Below, in pieces: positions 33,097 through 40,475 of a DNA stretch of 46,395 bases. The position numbers and the translations under genes are program-made. The DNA is from Bradyrhizobium sp. Leo170 (lineage in GTDB: Bacteria > Pseudomonadota > Alphaproteobacteria > Rhizobiales > Xanthobacteraceae): NCBI RefSeq assembly GCF_004296405.1, contig NZ_PSRR01000022.1:1-46395 (forward strand), read 5' to 3'. Under the pieces are notes generated by a model. It was not told the DNA's origin and ran no database searches. It saw only the letters and a list, made by a program, of their open reading frames with translations. Every line of letters begins with the position of its first letter. The stretch's first letter is position 1.

Positions 33097-34026
33097 TCAA
33101 TTCTCCTGGGGGATTTCGGCATAGGCGATGCCGGTGAGATTGCCCTGGGCGTAGAGGAAATTTCGCTCGGCCGAGCCGTCGAGCCGAGACGAGTAGAGCG
33201 ATCCGGCAAAATCGGTCACGAAGATCCGATCGTGCGGGACGTCCAGCGCAATGCCGATCGCTTCCATCAGATGATTCAACACGATCTCGGGCTCGGCGGG
33301 CTTGTGGTCGATCGAGGCCCGACTGACGGTGTTGCCACGCGGCGCGTCGCCACGATCGGTCCAGTACAGGAGGCGGCTCTTCAGATCGAGCTCGAGGTCG
33401 ATCGGCTCCGGCAGGCCATCGAAGAACACCTTGACGTCGGAACGCTTCTCGGCCGTCTCGCCTTTCGGAATTTCCACGTTGGCGCAGAAGATGCGGCCCT
33501 GGCCGCCATTGTCTGGGCCCTTCTGCGTCCAGTAGATATTGTTGTGCCTGGGGTCGATGGTGAGCCCGACGCACCACCGGGTCTGGTCACGCCGGTCCGC
33601 GTCGCCGTAGCCCGCTTCGATCAGCGTCTCCAATTGCGAGCCGTCGAGATTGGCCCGCATGACGCGCATGCCCTCGCGATCGCACCAGTATAGTTTGCCG
33701 GCTTGCTTGTCGAGAATGATCTGCTTGGGGGTATGAGTGTCGCCTTCGGCGACGATGGTCTTGCGGTTCCTGCCATCGAGATCAGCGCGCTCGATCGAGC
33801 CGTCGTTCAGGCTTGGAACGCCCATGTTGGTCCAGTAGATGTGGCCCGCTTCGACATCTACGACAATGCCGTCCGGAAACCGGCAGCCAGTCACAATGGT
33901 CTTCTTGTTCGAACCATCTACGTTCATCGAATGAATGCAGCCGGCATTCAATTCGAGCACAAACAAGCGAGGGGTGGCGGCCTGCGCGCCGGGGTGTGGC
34001 ACTGGTTTCGAGACGGCGTCGGGCAT
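33097..34026 (-). CDS. YWTD-type six-bladed beta-propeller protein
   Basis: A protein of 309 aa made of repeated blades, each with a Y-W-T-D-like motif and a following L-D-G: HIYWTN, KLYWCD, NIYWTQ, LLYWTD and the weaker RIFVTD. This is the low-density-lipoprotein-receptor class B (YWTD) pattern. No signal peptide is visible, so it is probably cytoplasmic. Bacterial relatives include SMP-30/strictosidine-synthase-like hydrolases, but no metal-binding Glu/Asp set is clear. Possible roles are lactone or ester hydrolysis or protein binding. GAGGTGACAC precedes the ATG. Confidence 0.85.
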   Translation of the reverse strand: MPDAVSKPVPHPGAQAATPRLFVLELNAGCIHSMNVDGSNKKTIVTGCRFPDGIVVDVEAGHIYWTNMGVPSLNDGSIERADLDGRNRKTIVAEGDTHTPKQIILDKQAGKLYWCDREGMRVMRANLDGSQLETLIEAGYGDADRRDQTRWCVGLTIDPRHNNIYWTQKGPDNGGQGRIFCANVEIPKGETAEKRSDVKVFFDGLPEPIDLELDLKSRLLYWTDRGDAPRGNTVSRASIDHKPAEPEIVLNHLMEAIGIALDVPHDRIFVTDFAGSLYSSRLDGSAERNFLYAQGNLTGIAYAEIPQEN

Positions 34027-34201
34027 GTGTCACCTCTGCAGCTAATGCGTCCGACAACCGATCGGGTTCGACCGGTTGTCGGCGGCTACAATGGCTCAAG
34101 TGCCGCTCGCCTTATTGGATGGGATTGCCGCCTCTGGAATGGTTTTGCTTTTTCTCTGGACCACAGCCTTGCGTACTGAATGCTCGCGGCTTACCGAAAC
34201 C

Positions 34202-36634
34202 CTATTGCAGGGTTCCATTCGCCGCCGGCAACGTGAAGGAGAATCGGGCGCCACCGTGGATGCTGCCATTGTCGGCTTCGATTCGCCCGCCATGGGCCTC
34301 AATGATCGAGCGGCAGATGGACAATCCCATTCCCATGCCTCCCTCCTTGGTCGTGAAGAAGCTCTCGAACAAGCGGGGCTGGTGATCCGGTTCGATTCCG
34401 GGACCGCTGTCCTCGACGCTGCAGCACAGCGACGCGCCGTCAAGCGAGGCGGTCCGCACGGTGATCCTGCGCTCTGCTGCGCCAACCTGCGCCATGGCCT
34501 GCATGGCGTTGACGGCAAGATTGACAATGACCTGATGCAGCAAGGTCCGATCCGCCAGCACATGCGGCGCCGCGGGCAAGAAGCTGTGTGACACGGTAAC
34601 GCCGCGCCACTCGACTTCATGCCGAAGGAACTGCAGCGCTTCCAGGATGATGGCGTGCGGGGATACGAGCACGCGCGCGGGCGCGCGGCGCGCGGCCATC
34701 TCGCGCACGCGGGCGATAATGTCGGCCGCCCGCCGGGCATCCGAAAGACTGCGTTGGATCAACGTACGGACCTCGTCCAAATCCGGCTGGGGGCGGTTGA
34801 GCCATCTGAGACCCGCCGAGCAATTGGTCGCTATCGCTCCGAGCGGCTGGTTGAGCTCATGGGCGATCGAGGCGGTCAATTCGCCAAGCGTCGAGACCCG
34901 GGCGGCATGCGCGAACTCGATCTGCAATCGCTCAAGTGTCTCCTGCGCTTTGACGAGCTCGGTCAAATCGACCAGTCCCGAAATTGAGAAGCCGAAACCG
35001 GTGCGCACTGCAGTGAAAAGCACGTCGATTAGCCGGCCGTCCAGTGTGACGAACTGCATTTTTTCCTCGAAGAATGATTCATTTCGAAATCGGCTCTCGA
35101 GAAGGCGCCGCAGGTATTTGGGCTGCCAAAATGGGGTTATTGGTCCCAACAAGTCCTGTGCGTCTTTGGCGCCCAGCAAACGTACGCATGCGTCGTTAAC
35201 TTCCTCGGTTTTGAATGCGTGCATCGCTTTCATTATCCATTCGGGATGTGCGTCCAGGTACGCCGGGAAGTCAGTGACGCCGGCGGCCCTGAGTTCATCA
35301 AGCATCTCGCACGCGGCCCCGGCATCAACCCTCCATAATGAGATCGGCATGAATTTGAAAAGAAGGCGATAGCGTTGCTCGCTTTGCTCCAAGGCCGAAT
35401 AGGCGACCTTGTGCGAAGTTACGTCCATGACGGCGCCGACCAGCTTCGGATGTCCGCGTTCCTCCAGTGAGGGGCGGGCGACGACATGCAGCGTCTTCAC
35501 TGAGCCATTCGGCATCAGCAGCCGATGTTCGAAATCGAGCGGCTCCTCGTGGGTGGCCGCTCGCTCAAGCTGCGTGCGGACCAGTATACGGTCGTCGGGA
35601 TGGACGCGCTGGAAGACGAGCTCGAGGGTCGGTTTTGCTTCGCTATCAAATCCGAATATCCTGAAACTCTCCGCCGACCAGGTCAGTTCGCCGGTCGTGA
35701 CGTTCCAGCCGAAACTGCCGGTGTGGCTCAATCGCTGCGCTTCCGATAGATAGGCCGCCTGGCTTTTCAAGAGCGCTTCCTCGGCGCGCTTGCGGGCTGT
35801 GATATCGGTATTGCTTTGGAGCGTGCCGATCAAGTTTCCCCGTGTGTCACGCCGCACTGTCCATTTGCTGGAAACCACGACCTCGGCGCCGTCGCGCGTC
35901 ATCTGCACCAATTCGCCCTCCCAACGGCCGTCGCGGTTGGCGGTCTCGACGATCTCCTGCAAGGGGGCAGGATAGACGGTCTTCAAGAGCAAGTGCACGG
36001 TCTTGCCGAGCGCTTCCTCCCGGGTCCAGCCGAACAGCCGTTCGGCGCCGCGGTTCCAGTAAGTGATGACGCGATTGACATCGACGACCAGGATGGCGTC
36101 CGGTGTCAGGTCGAGGAGATGCGCCTGCGCGTGCTGTGCCTCGCCGAAGCGGCGTGCTCTCCTGACGAGCGTGGTGATCGCAAACGACGTCACCACGAAT
36201 GCGACAAGGGCCACCGCGTCCTGCGTACTCGTGATCTCGAAGGAATAGAGGGGTACCATGAAGAAGTAGTTTAGGCAGCCGACCGCAATCAGCGAGAAGA
36301 GCGCGGAAGTGACGAAACTGTCCATCAGCGAAAGTACGATGATGATGAGCAAATAGGCGAGTATTGCGGTTCCCGGGCGATCGAAAATCTGGAGCCGCAC
36401 CATTCCCCAGGTTGCCGCTGTCATCAGCACGATGCCGACCGTCCAGAGCCTCGCAAGGTAGCGAATATGCTCGTTGAACGTAGGTCTTGTTCTCGGGAGG
36501 ATGACGTCAGGATTTGGCTTCGTGTTGAGGAGAGCCGCTATGAATTCCGAGAGGAAGCTTGTTGGCACAGGCCTATGCTCGGCGCTCGTCGGCTCGTACT
36601 CGACCGCTGTGTCTGACTGCCTCAGATGCTGCAT
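34202..36634 (-). CDS. Membrane PAS-domain sensor histidine kinase (DUF4118-PAS-PAS-PAS-HisKA-HATPase)
   Basis: A protein of 810 aa. Residues about 60-155 hold four closely packed helices of KdpD/DUF4118 type. PAS domains follow at about 165-285 and 300-410 and a divergent one at 420-560. Their W-N-R-G-A-E-R-L-F-G-W and F-G-W-N blocks are typical. HisKA has the phospho-acceptor H592 in A-H-E-L-N-Q-P; the ATPase domain has N-A-M-Q-A-M, D-S-G-P-G-I and G-M-G-M-G-L-S-I. The P-L-G-A-I-A-T-N style H-box is that of the FixL/HPK4-like group. It has no adjacent response regulator; candidates lie at 43187-43570 and 43654-44283. No FixL-type heme His was identified, so the signal is unknown. Confidence 0.93.
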   Translation of the reverse strand: MQHLRQSDTAVEYEPTSAEHRPVPTSFLSEFIAALLNTKPNPDVILPRTRPTFNEHIRYLARLWTVGIVLMTAATWGMVRLQIFDRPGTAILAYLLIIIVLSLMDSFVTSALFSLIAVGCLNYFFMVPLYSFEITSTQDAVALVAFVVTSFAITTLVRRARRFGEAQHAQAHLLDLTPDAILVVDVNRVITYWNRGAERLFGWTREEALGKTVHLLLKTVYPAPLQEIVETANRDGRWEGELVQMTRDGAEVVVSSKWTVRRDTRGNLIGTLQSNTDITARKRAEEALLKSQAAYLSEAQRLSHTGSFGWNVTTGELTWSAESFRIFGFDSEAKPTLELVFQRVHPDDRILVRTQLERAATHEEPLDFEHRLLMPNGSVKTLHVVARPSLEERGHPKLVGAVMDVTSHKVAYSALEQSEQRYRLLFKFMPISLWRVDAGAACEMLDELRAAGVTDFPAYLDAHPEWIMKAMHAFKTEEVNDACVRLLGAKDAQDLLGPITPFWQPKYLRRLLESRFRNESFFEEKMQFVTLDGRLIDVLFTAVRTGFGFSISGLVDLTELVKAQETLERLQIEFAHAARVSTLGELTASIAHELNQPLGAIATNCSAGLRWLNRPQPDLDEVRTLIQRSLSDARRAADIIARVREMAARRAPARVLVSPHAIILEALQFLRHEVEWRGVTVSHSFLPAAPHVLADRTLLHQVIVNLAVNAMQAMAQVGAAERRITVRTASLDGASLCCSVEDSGPGIEPDHQPRLFESFFTTKEGGMGMGLSICRSIIEAHGGRIEADNGSIHGGARFSFTLPAANGTLQ

Positions 36635-36708
36635 GGCTGTTGCTCATCAATGTTCGACGGAATCCCGGAGACTACCGGCGATGCACGCTGGTCAGCTCCG
36701 TCGACGTC

Positions 36709-37617
36709 CTATCCCTGCCTCCATGCCTCGGGATGCACACCGGTTACGCCCTTGAATACGCGCACCAGGTGAGCTTCGCTGGCGAACCCGCACGCGAGAG
36801 CCAGTTCATCCAGATCGGCTTGCCGATTTCTCCGCAGCAGGAACTTGGCGTGCTCGACCTGATGCTGGAGCAGCCAGCGGTATGGGCTGACCCCGGTGGT
36901 TTGACGGAAGGCTCGCAGAAAAGCGCCGGTGGGAAGTCCGCACTCGCTGGCAAGGTCGGACACAAAGATCTCGCCGTCCAATCGAGAGCTTAGAACCTCC
37001 TTGGCGCGCCGCTCTTGCCATGGCGCCAGACCCGCGAGCGTGCAAGGAATTACACAGCTGCCGACGCCATAGGTCTTCAGCGTATGCGCCGTCGCCGCAA
37101 TCGCCAGATGGTCGATGAAAACTTGGTTGGCTTCCTTGGGGCGCTGGAATGCCGGCAGCAGGGCTGTCCCCAGTCCGCTGAGCACGGCATCCTCCACGCC
37201 AACGCCGGGCTCATTGGCGAATTCGTCTACCCGACCACAGCCTTCCATATCGGCGATGACATCGAGAGCGGCCCGCGGGACGTAGAAATGCAGTGAATGA
37301 AAGGTGCTGATGCCGTTGGCGATCGGATTGGAGCGCAAGTCGTAGATGCTGACGCTTCCCGCTCGCAAATAGCTGGTCGGCACCTGCCGGTTGTCGATGA
37401 AGAGATCGTGTTGTGGGCAGTCCTGAAGCTGCACCGTGATCAGAAAGGCGTCCTCATAGGGGATCGGCGCTGTGAGGCCGTGGTTGGCGATATCGCACTT
37501 GATCTCGGTGACGGCGATCTTCGACTTTCGGAGGGAGCGCGTCACGAATGCGGGCGCTCGCTTGAGCTGGAAGGCATCTGCGAGCCGCTGGCCATAGGCG
37601 CCGCCTTGGTCCGTCAT
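36709..37617 (-). CDS. AraC-family regulator, tandem paralogue 1
   Basis: A protein of 302 aa. The C-terminal 100 residues carry two helix-turn-helix units (SDLASECGLPTGAFLRAFRQ and ELALACGFASEAHLVRVF) and end G-V-H-P-E-A-W-R. The N-terminal 190 residues are a beta-rich sensor domain. ATG 37617 (MTDQGGAYGQRL) is chosen because both neighbouring paralogues begin with the same SxYGxxF/L pattern; a GTG at 37653 would add 12 residues. AAAGG lies 6 bases upstream. Same strand as the next two genes. Confidence 0.92.
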   Translation of the reverse strand: MTDQGGAYGQRLADAFQLKRAPAFVTRSLRKSKIAVTEIKCDIANHGLTAPIPYEDAFLITVQLQDCPQHDLFIDNRQVPTSYLRAGSVSIYDLRSNPIANGISTFHSLHFYVPRAALDVIADMEGCGRVDEFANEPGVGVEDAVLSGLGTALLPAFQRPKEANQVFIDHLAIAATAHTLKTYGVGSCVIPCTLAGLAPWQERRAKEVLSSRLDGEIFVSDLASECGLPTGAFLRAFRQTTGVSPYRWLLQHQVEHAKFLLRRNRQADLDELALACGFASEAHLVRVFKGVTGVHPEAWRQG

Positions 37618-37710
37618 GTGAGACCTTTCTGCAAGCGATGCCGCTATTTGCACCGCCCTGCAGAAAAACGATTGTCAGATTCGTGCAGGCTTTGACCGTT
37701 TCGACCATGA

Positions 37711-37737
37711 GAAATCTAAGACGTTAGTCTAGATTTC
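37711..37737 (-). terminator. Hairpin over the stop codon of AraC paralogue 2
   Basis: Arms GAAATCT and AGATTTC enclose inner arms AGAC and GTCT with a GTTA loop and one bulged A, about 11 base pairs in all. It spans the TAA at 37724-37726. There is no U-run afterwards, so it could be a weak terminator, an mRNA-stabilising stem, or an operator for paralogue 1, which starts about 95 bases downstream. Confidence 0.35.
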
Positions 37738-38629
37738 GGCGCCACACGCCGGGGCTGACACCGGTCAAGCGGGAGAAGACCCGGGTAAAGTGGCTTTGAT
37801 CAGCGAAACCGCAGGCAAGGGCGACTTCCGACAGTGACAGCCGTCTCTCGCGCAGCAGGACCTTGGCCTCGTCCACGCGTTTCTGCTGAAGCCATTGGTG
37901 GGGTGATAGACCGGTCGATTGCCGAAATGCGCGGGCAAAATGACTTGCCGATATGCCGCAATCATTTGCCAAATCCGCCAACGAGATGTCGCCCTGAAGA
38001 CTAGCGGCGAGCGTCTCTTCGGCCCGTTTCAACTGCCAGGGTGCCAATCCGCCGCGCGTTGGCCGGATTTGCGAAACCATGCCGCCATACATCTTGGCCA
38101 CGTGAATGCCGACCGCGAGCGTGACGTGATCCACAAAGATACGGCTGGCTTGATCAGGATGCTCGAAAGCCGGAACGAGCGAGGAAGTCAGCGCGCGTAT
38201 GATGGGATCATCGACCCCGACGCCGGGCTGATAGCGAAGTTCGTGAATGCGCCGCGCCTCTGCGTTATCGGCAATGATGTTGAGTGCACTACGTGGAAAA
38301 TAGAAATGAACGCAGTGGCAGGCCTTGTTGATGGTGAATTGCGGACTGCGCTTGAGATCGTACAGCGTGGTCTGGCCGGCTCTGAGAGAGGTGAGGGGAG
38401 TGGTGCGCTCGTCTTCAAAATATTCGTGAATGGGATAGTCGACAAAATGATAGCCGATCAAATAGGCATCTTCACGAACAAGCGGTGCAGATATGCCATG
38501 TTCAGGGTTGTCCGAGCGCAGCTCTGTAACCGCGATACTGGTATTGCGCAGTGAACGCGAAACGAATGCGGTAGCCTTGGCCCGCAAGCGCTCACCAAAT
38601 CTGTCCCCGTAACCGCTGCTCTTTTGCAT
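37724..38629 (-). CDS. AraC-family regulator, tandem paralogue 2
   Basis: A protein of 301 aa, closely alike to paralogue 3 and less to paralogue 1 over the full length. Shared blocks are FGERLRA, HEYFED, HFYFPR, ELRYQPG, SSLVPAFEHP, GLAPWQ and the two helix-turn-helix units (SLADLANDCGISASHFARAF, VALACGFADQSHFTRVF). Because both the sensor and the DNA-binding halves are conserved, the copies arose by whole-gene duplication. The N-terminal ligand is unknown. Each copy has its own upstream gap of 80-150 bases, suggesting separate promoters. Confidence 0.92.
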   Translation of the reverse strand: MQKSSGYGDRFGERLRAKATAFVSRSLRNTSIAVTELRSDNPEHGISAPLVREDAYLIGYHFVDYPIHEYFEDERTTPLTSLRAGQTTLYDLKRSPQFTINKACHCVHFYFPRSALNIIADNAEARRIHELRYQPGVGVDDPIIRALTSSLVPAFEHPDQASRIFVDHVTLAVGIHVAKMYGGMVSQIRPTRGGLAPWQLKRAEETLAASLQGDISLADLANDCGISASHFARAFRQSTGLSPHQWLQQKRVDEAKVLLRERRLSLSEVALACGFADQSHFTRVFSRLTGVSPGVWRRNLD

Positions 38630-38749
38630 CCCAAGTCTCAGCTGCTTGAGTTGCTTTGCCGGCTAGAAGGTTAAGCTTGCGCGGCAAGGCGCTCTGTTTG
38701 AAATAGGCGTACGGATTCTTGTAGGGCGCACGATACTGCCTGCGACGGC

Positions 38750-38773
38750 GAACGACAACGATCTTTGTCGTTC
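38750..38773. repeat. Inverted repeat between AraC paralogues 3 and 2
   Basis: Perfect 9-bp arms GAACGACAA and TTGTCGTTC are separated by 6 bases, between the stop of paralogue 3 (38783) and the start of paralogue 2 (38629). A smaller stem CTAAT/ATTAG (38773-38786) overlaps the paralogue 3 stop. No U-run follows on either strand, so an operator is as likely as a terminator. Confidence 0.45.
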
Positions 38774-38782
38774 TAATAGACA

Positions 38783-39685
38783 TTAGTCGCGGTTTCGACG
38801 CCAGGCACCAGGACCAATTCCGACAAGACGTGTAAAGACGCGCGTGAAGTGACTCTGATCGGCGAATCCGCAGGCGAGCGCGATCTCTGAGAGCGACATT
38901 TTGCGCTCGGAGAGCAAACTTTTTGCCTGGTCGACGCGGCGCTGCAGGAGCCACCGATGTGGCGAGAGGCCGGTGGATTGCCGAAACGCCCGGGAAAAAT
39001 GACTTGCCGACAAGCCGCAATCGTTTGCCAGGTCGGCCAGAGAGACGTCGCCCTCCAAGTTAGCCCCCAGCGTGTCCTCGGCGCGCTTCATCTGCCAAGG
39101 TGCCAATCCGCCGCGCGAGGTCGTGGCGACTGAACGCGCATCCCCATATGTCTTGGCGACATGAATGCCAACCGCCAATGTGACATGCTCGACAAAAAGG
39201 CGGCTTGCTTGTTCGGGATGCTCGAAAGCCGGCACCAGAGAGACGACCAATGCCCGCAGAATGGGATCGTCGACACCGGCACCGGGTTGATACCGCAATT
39301 CCTCGACCTTCTGCGCGTCCTCACCTTCCGCGATAAGGTTCAACGCGACACGCGGAAAATAGAAATGAATGCTGTGGAATGGATTATTGATATAGAACTG
39401 CGGGTTGCGCTTCACATCGTACAGTACCGTCTCACCGGTCCTGAGCGATGTTACTCCCGCAATTCGGCCGTCCTCGAAATACTCATGGACTGGATAGTCC
39501 CGCAGTATAACCGCCACCAAAAACGCATCTTCGCGCGTAAGGGGCGCGGACAGGCCATGTGGCGGATTGTCGGCGCGGACCTCGGTTGCGGCGATATTGG
39601 TGTTGCGCAACGAGCGAACAAACGAGGTGGCTTGCGCCCTCAGGCGTTCTCCGAAAGATTGGCCGTAAGCGCTGCTCTCTTCCAT
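38783..39685 (-). CDS. AraC-family regulator, tandem paralogue 3
   Basis: A protein of 300 aa. Its DNA-binding half (SLADLANDCGLSASHFSRAF, IALACGFADQSHFTRVF, final GPGAWRRN) is almost the same as in paralogue 2, so both may recognise the same or similar operators. The sensor half has more substitutions (for example DYPVHEYFEDGRI against DYPIHEYFEDERT), which suggests different inducers. It is the first of the three in transcription order. Confidence 0.92.
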   Translation of the reverse strand: MEESSAYGQSFGERLRAQATSFVRSLRNTNIAATEVRADNPPHGLSAPLTREDAFLVAVILRDYPVHEYFEDGRIAGVTSLRTGETVLYDVKRNPQFYINNPFHSIHFYFPRVALNLIAEGEDAQKVEELRYQPGAGVDDPILRALVVSLVPAFEHPEQASRLFVEHVTLAVGIHVAKTYGDARSVATTSRGGLAPWQMKRAEDTLGANLEGDVSLADLANDCGLSASHFSRAFRQSTGLSPHRWLLQRRVDQAKSLLSERKMSLSEIALACGFADQSHFTRVFTRLVGIGPGAWRRNRD

Positions 39686-39855
39686 GCTCGACCAACCGAG
39701 TTGTCGTCAGGCGTTCAGAGCCGCTGATTTACGGACCATGAGCGAAGCCCCGTGAGCCAAGCTCCGTCCCGGCGGACGCGCGACGGCATCCACCATTTAG
39801 GCAGTTTTATACCATTGGTGTCTTTACCGATCTTGCTGATTTTCGCTGCCCTTGG

Positions 39856-40218
39856 TTACTGGGTCTTTCGGCGATATTTGCCCGGCGCCAGGCCGAAGGC
39901 GCGGGTGAAAGCGCGGGTAAAGCTCGACTGTGAGGAAAAGCTGCAGATCAGGGAGATTTCCGCAATCGTTGCGGCTCCGTCGGCCAGCAATTCCTTTGCC
40001 TTCTCGAGGCGGCATTCGCGCAGGAAGCGATGCGGGGATTCTCCTGTGGCTTTGCGAAAAGCCCTGGAGAAGTGAAACGGGCTCAGGCTCGCAACCTCCG
40101 CCAAGTCCTTGAGACGGATAGTGTTATGCAGGTTGGCCGCGATGAATTGCATGACGCGCCGCAAACGGCGGTCGTCGAGCGCTCGCGACGCAGACGATCT
40201 ATCGCGGCGCGCAGGCAT
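39856..40218 (-). CDS. Minimal AraC-type regulator (DNA-binding domain only), 120 aa
   Basis: A protein of 120 aa that is nearly all AraC helix-turn-helix: LKDLAEVASLSPFHFSRAFRKATGESPHRF and AEISLICSFSSQSSFTRAFTRAFGLAPGKYR. No sensor domain is present, as in MarA/SoxS-type regulators, which are controlled by their own amount. It is not a piece of the adjacent paralogues, since its HTH sequence is clearly different. It is divergent from the MalT-like gene with 257 bases between the starts. The ribosome binding site is weak. Confidence 0.85.
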   Translation of the reverse strand: MPARRDRSSASRALDDRRLRRVMQFIAANLHNTIRLKDLAEVASLSPFHFSRAFRKATGESPHRFLRECRLEKAKELLADGAATIAEISLICSFSSQSSFTRAFTRAFGLAPGKYRRKTQ

Positions 40219-40475
40219 GGCTATTCCGTTCGGCGTTGCGAATCGCGTTGTTCAAAGGTTGCTGCGCGGTCGCGTGGTGGCGGACCATTTTCCATTATCT
40301 CCCGTCGGCTGCCCCCGCTTTGCGGGGCACCGGGGCGGGAGGTAGCGACCAGGGTGCAGCGCAAACATCACGGAGAACCGTGAATTGTGCAGTCACGGAC
40401 GCAAGCGTCTGTATTGACAGCGGAAATCTGCCATCGCAGCATCAAGGCTCCTCTGCATCAAGCTGGGAGCGCCGG

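Noticed and set aside
37919..39727. Plus-strand frames of 211 and 188 aa opposite AraC paralogues 2 and 3 that resemble each other
   Set aside because: Their similarity follows from the similarity of the AraC genes on the other strand and is not evidence of coding.
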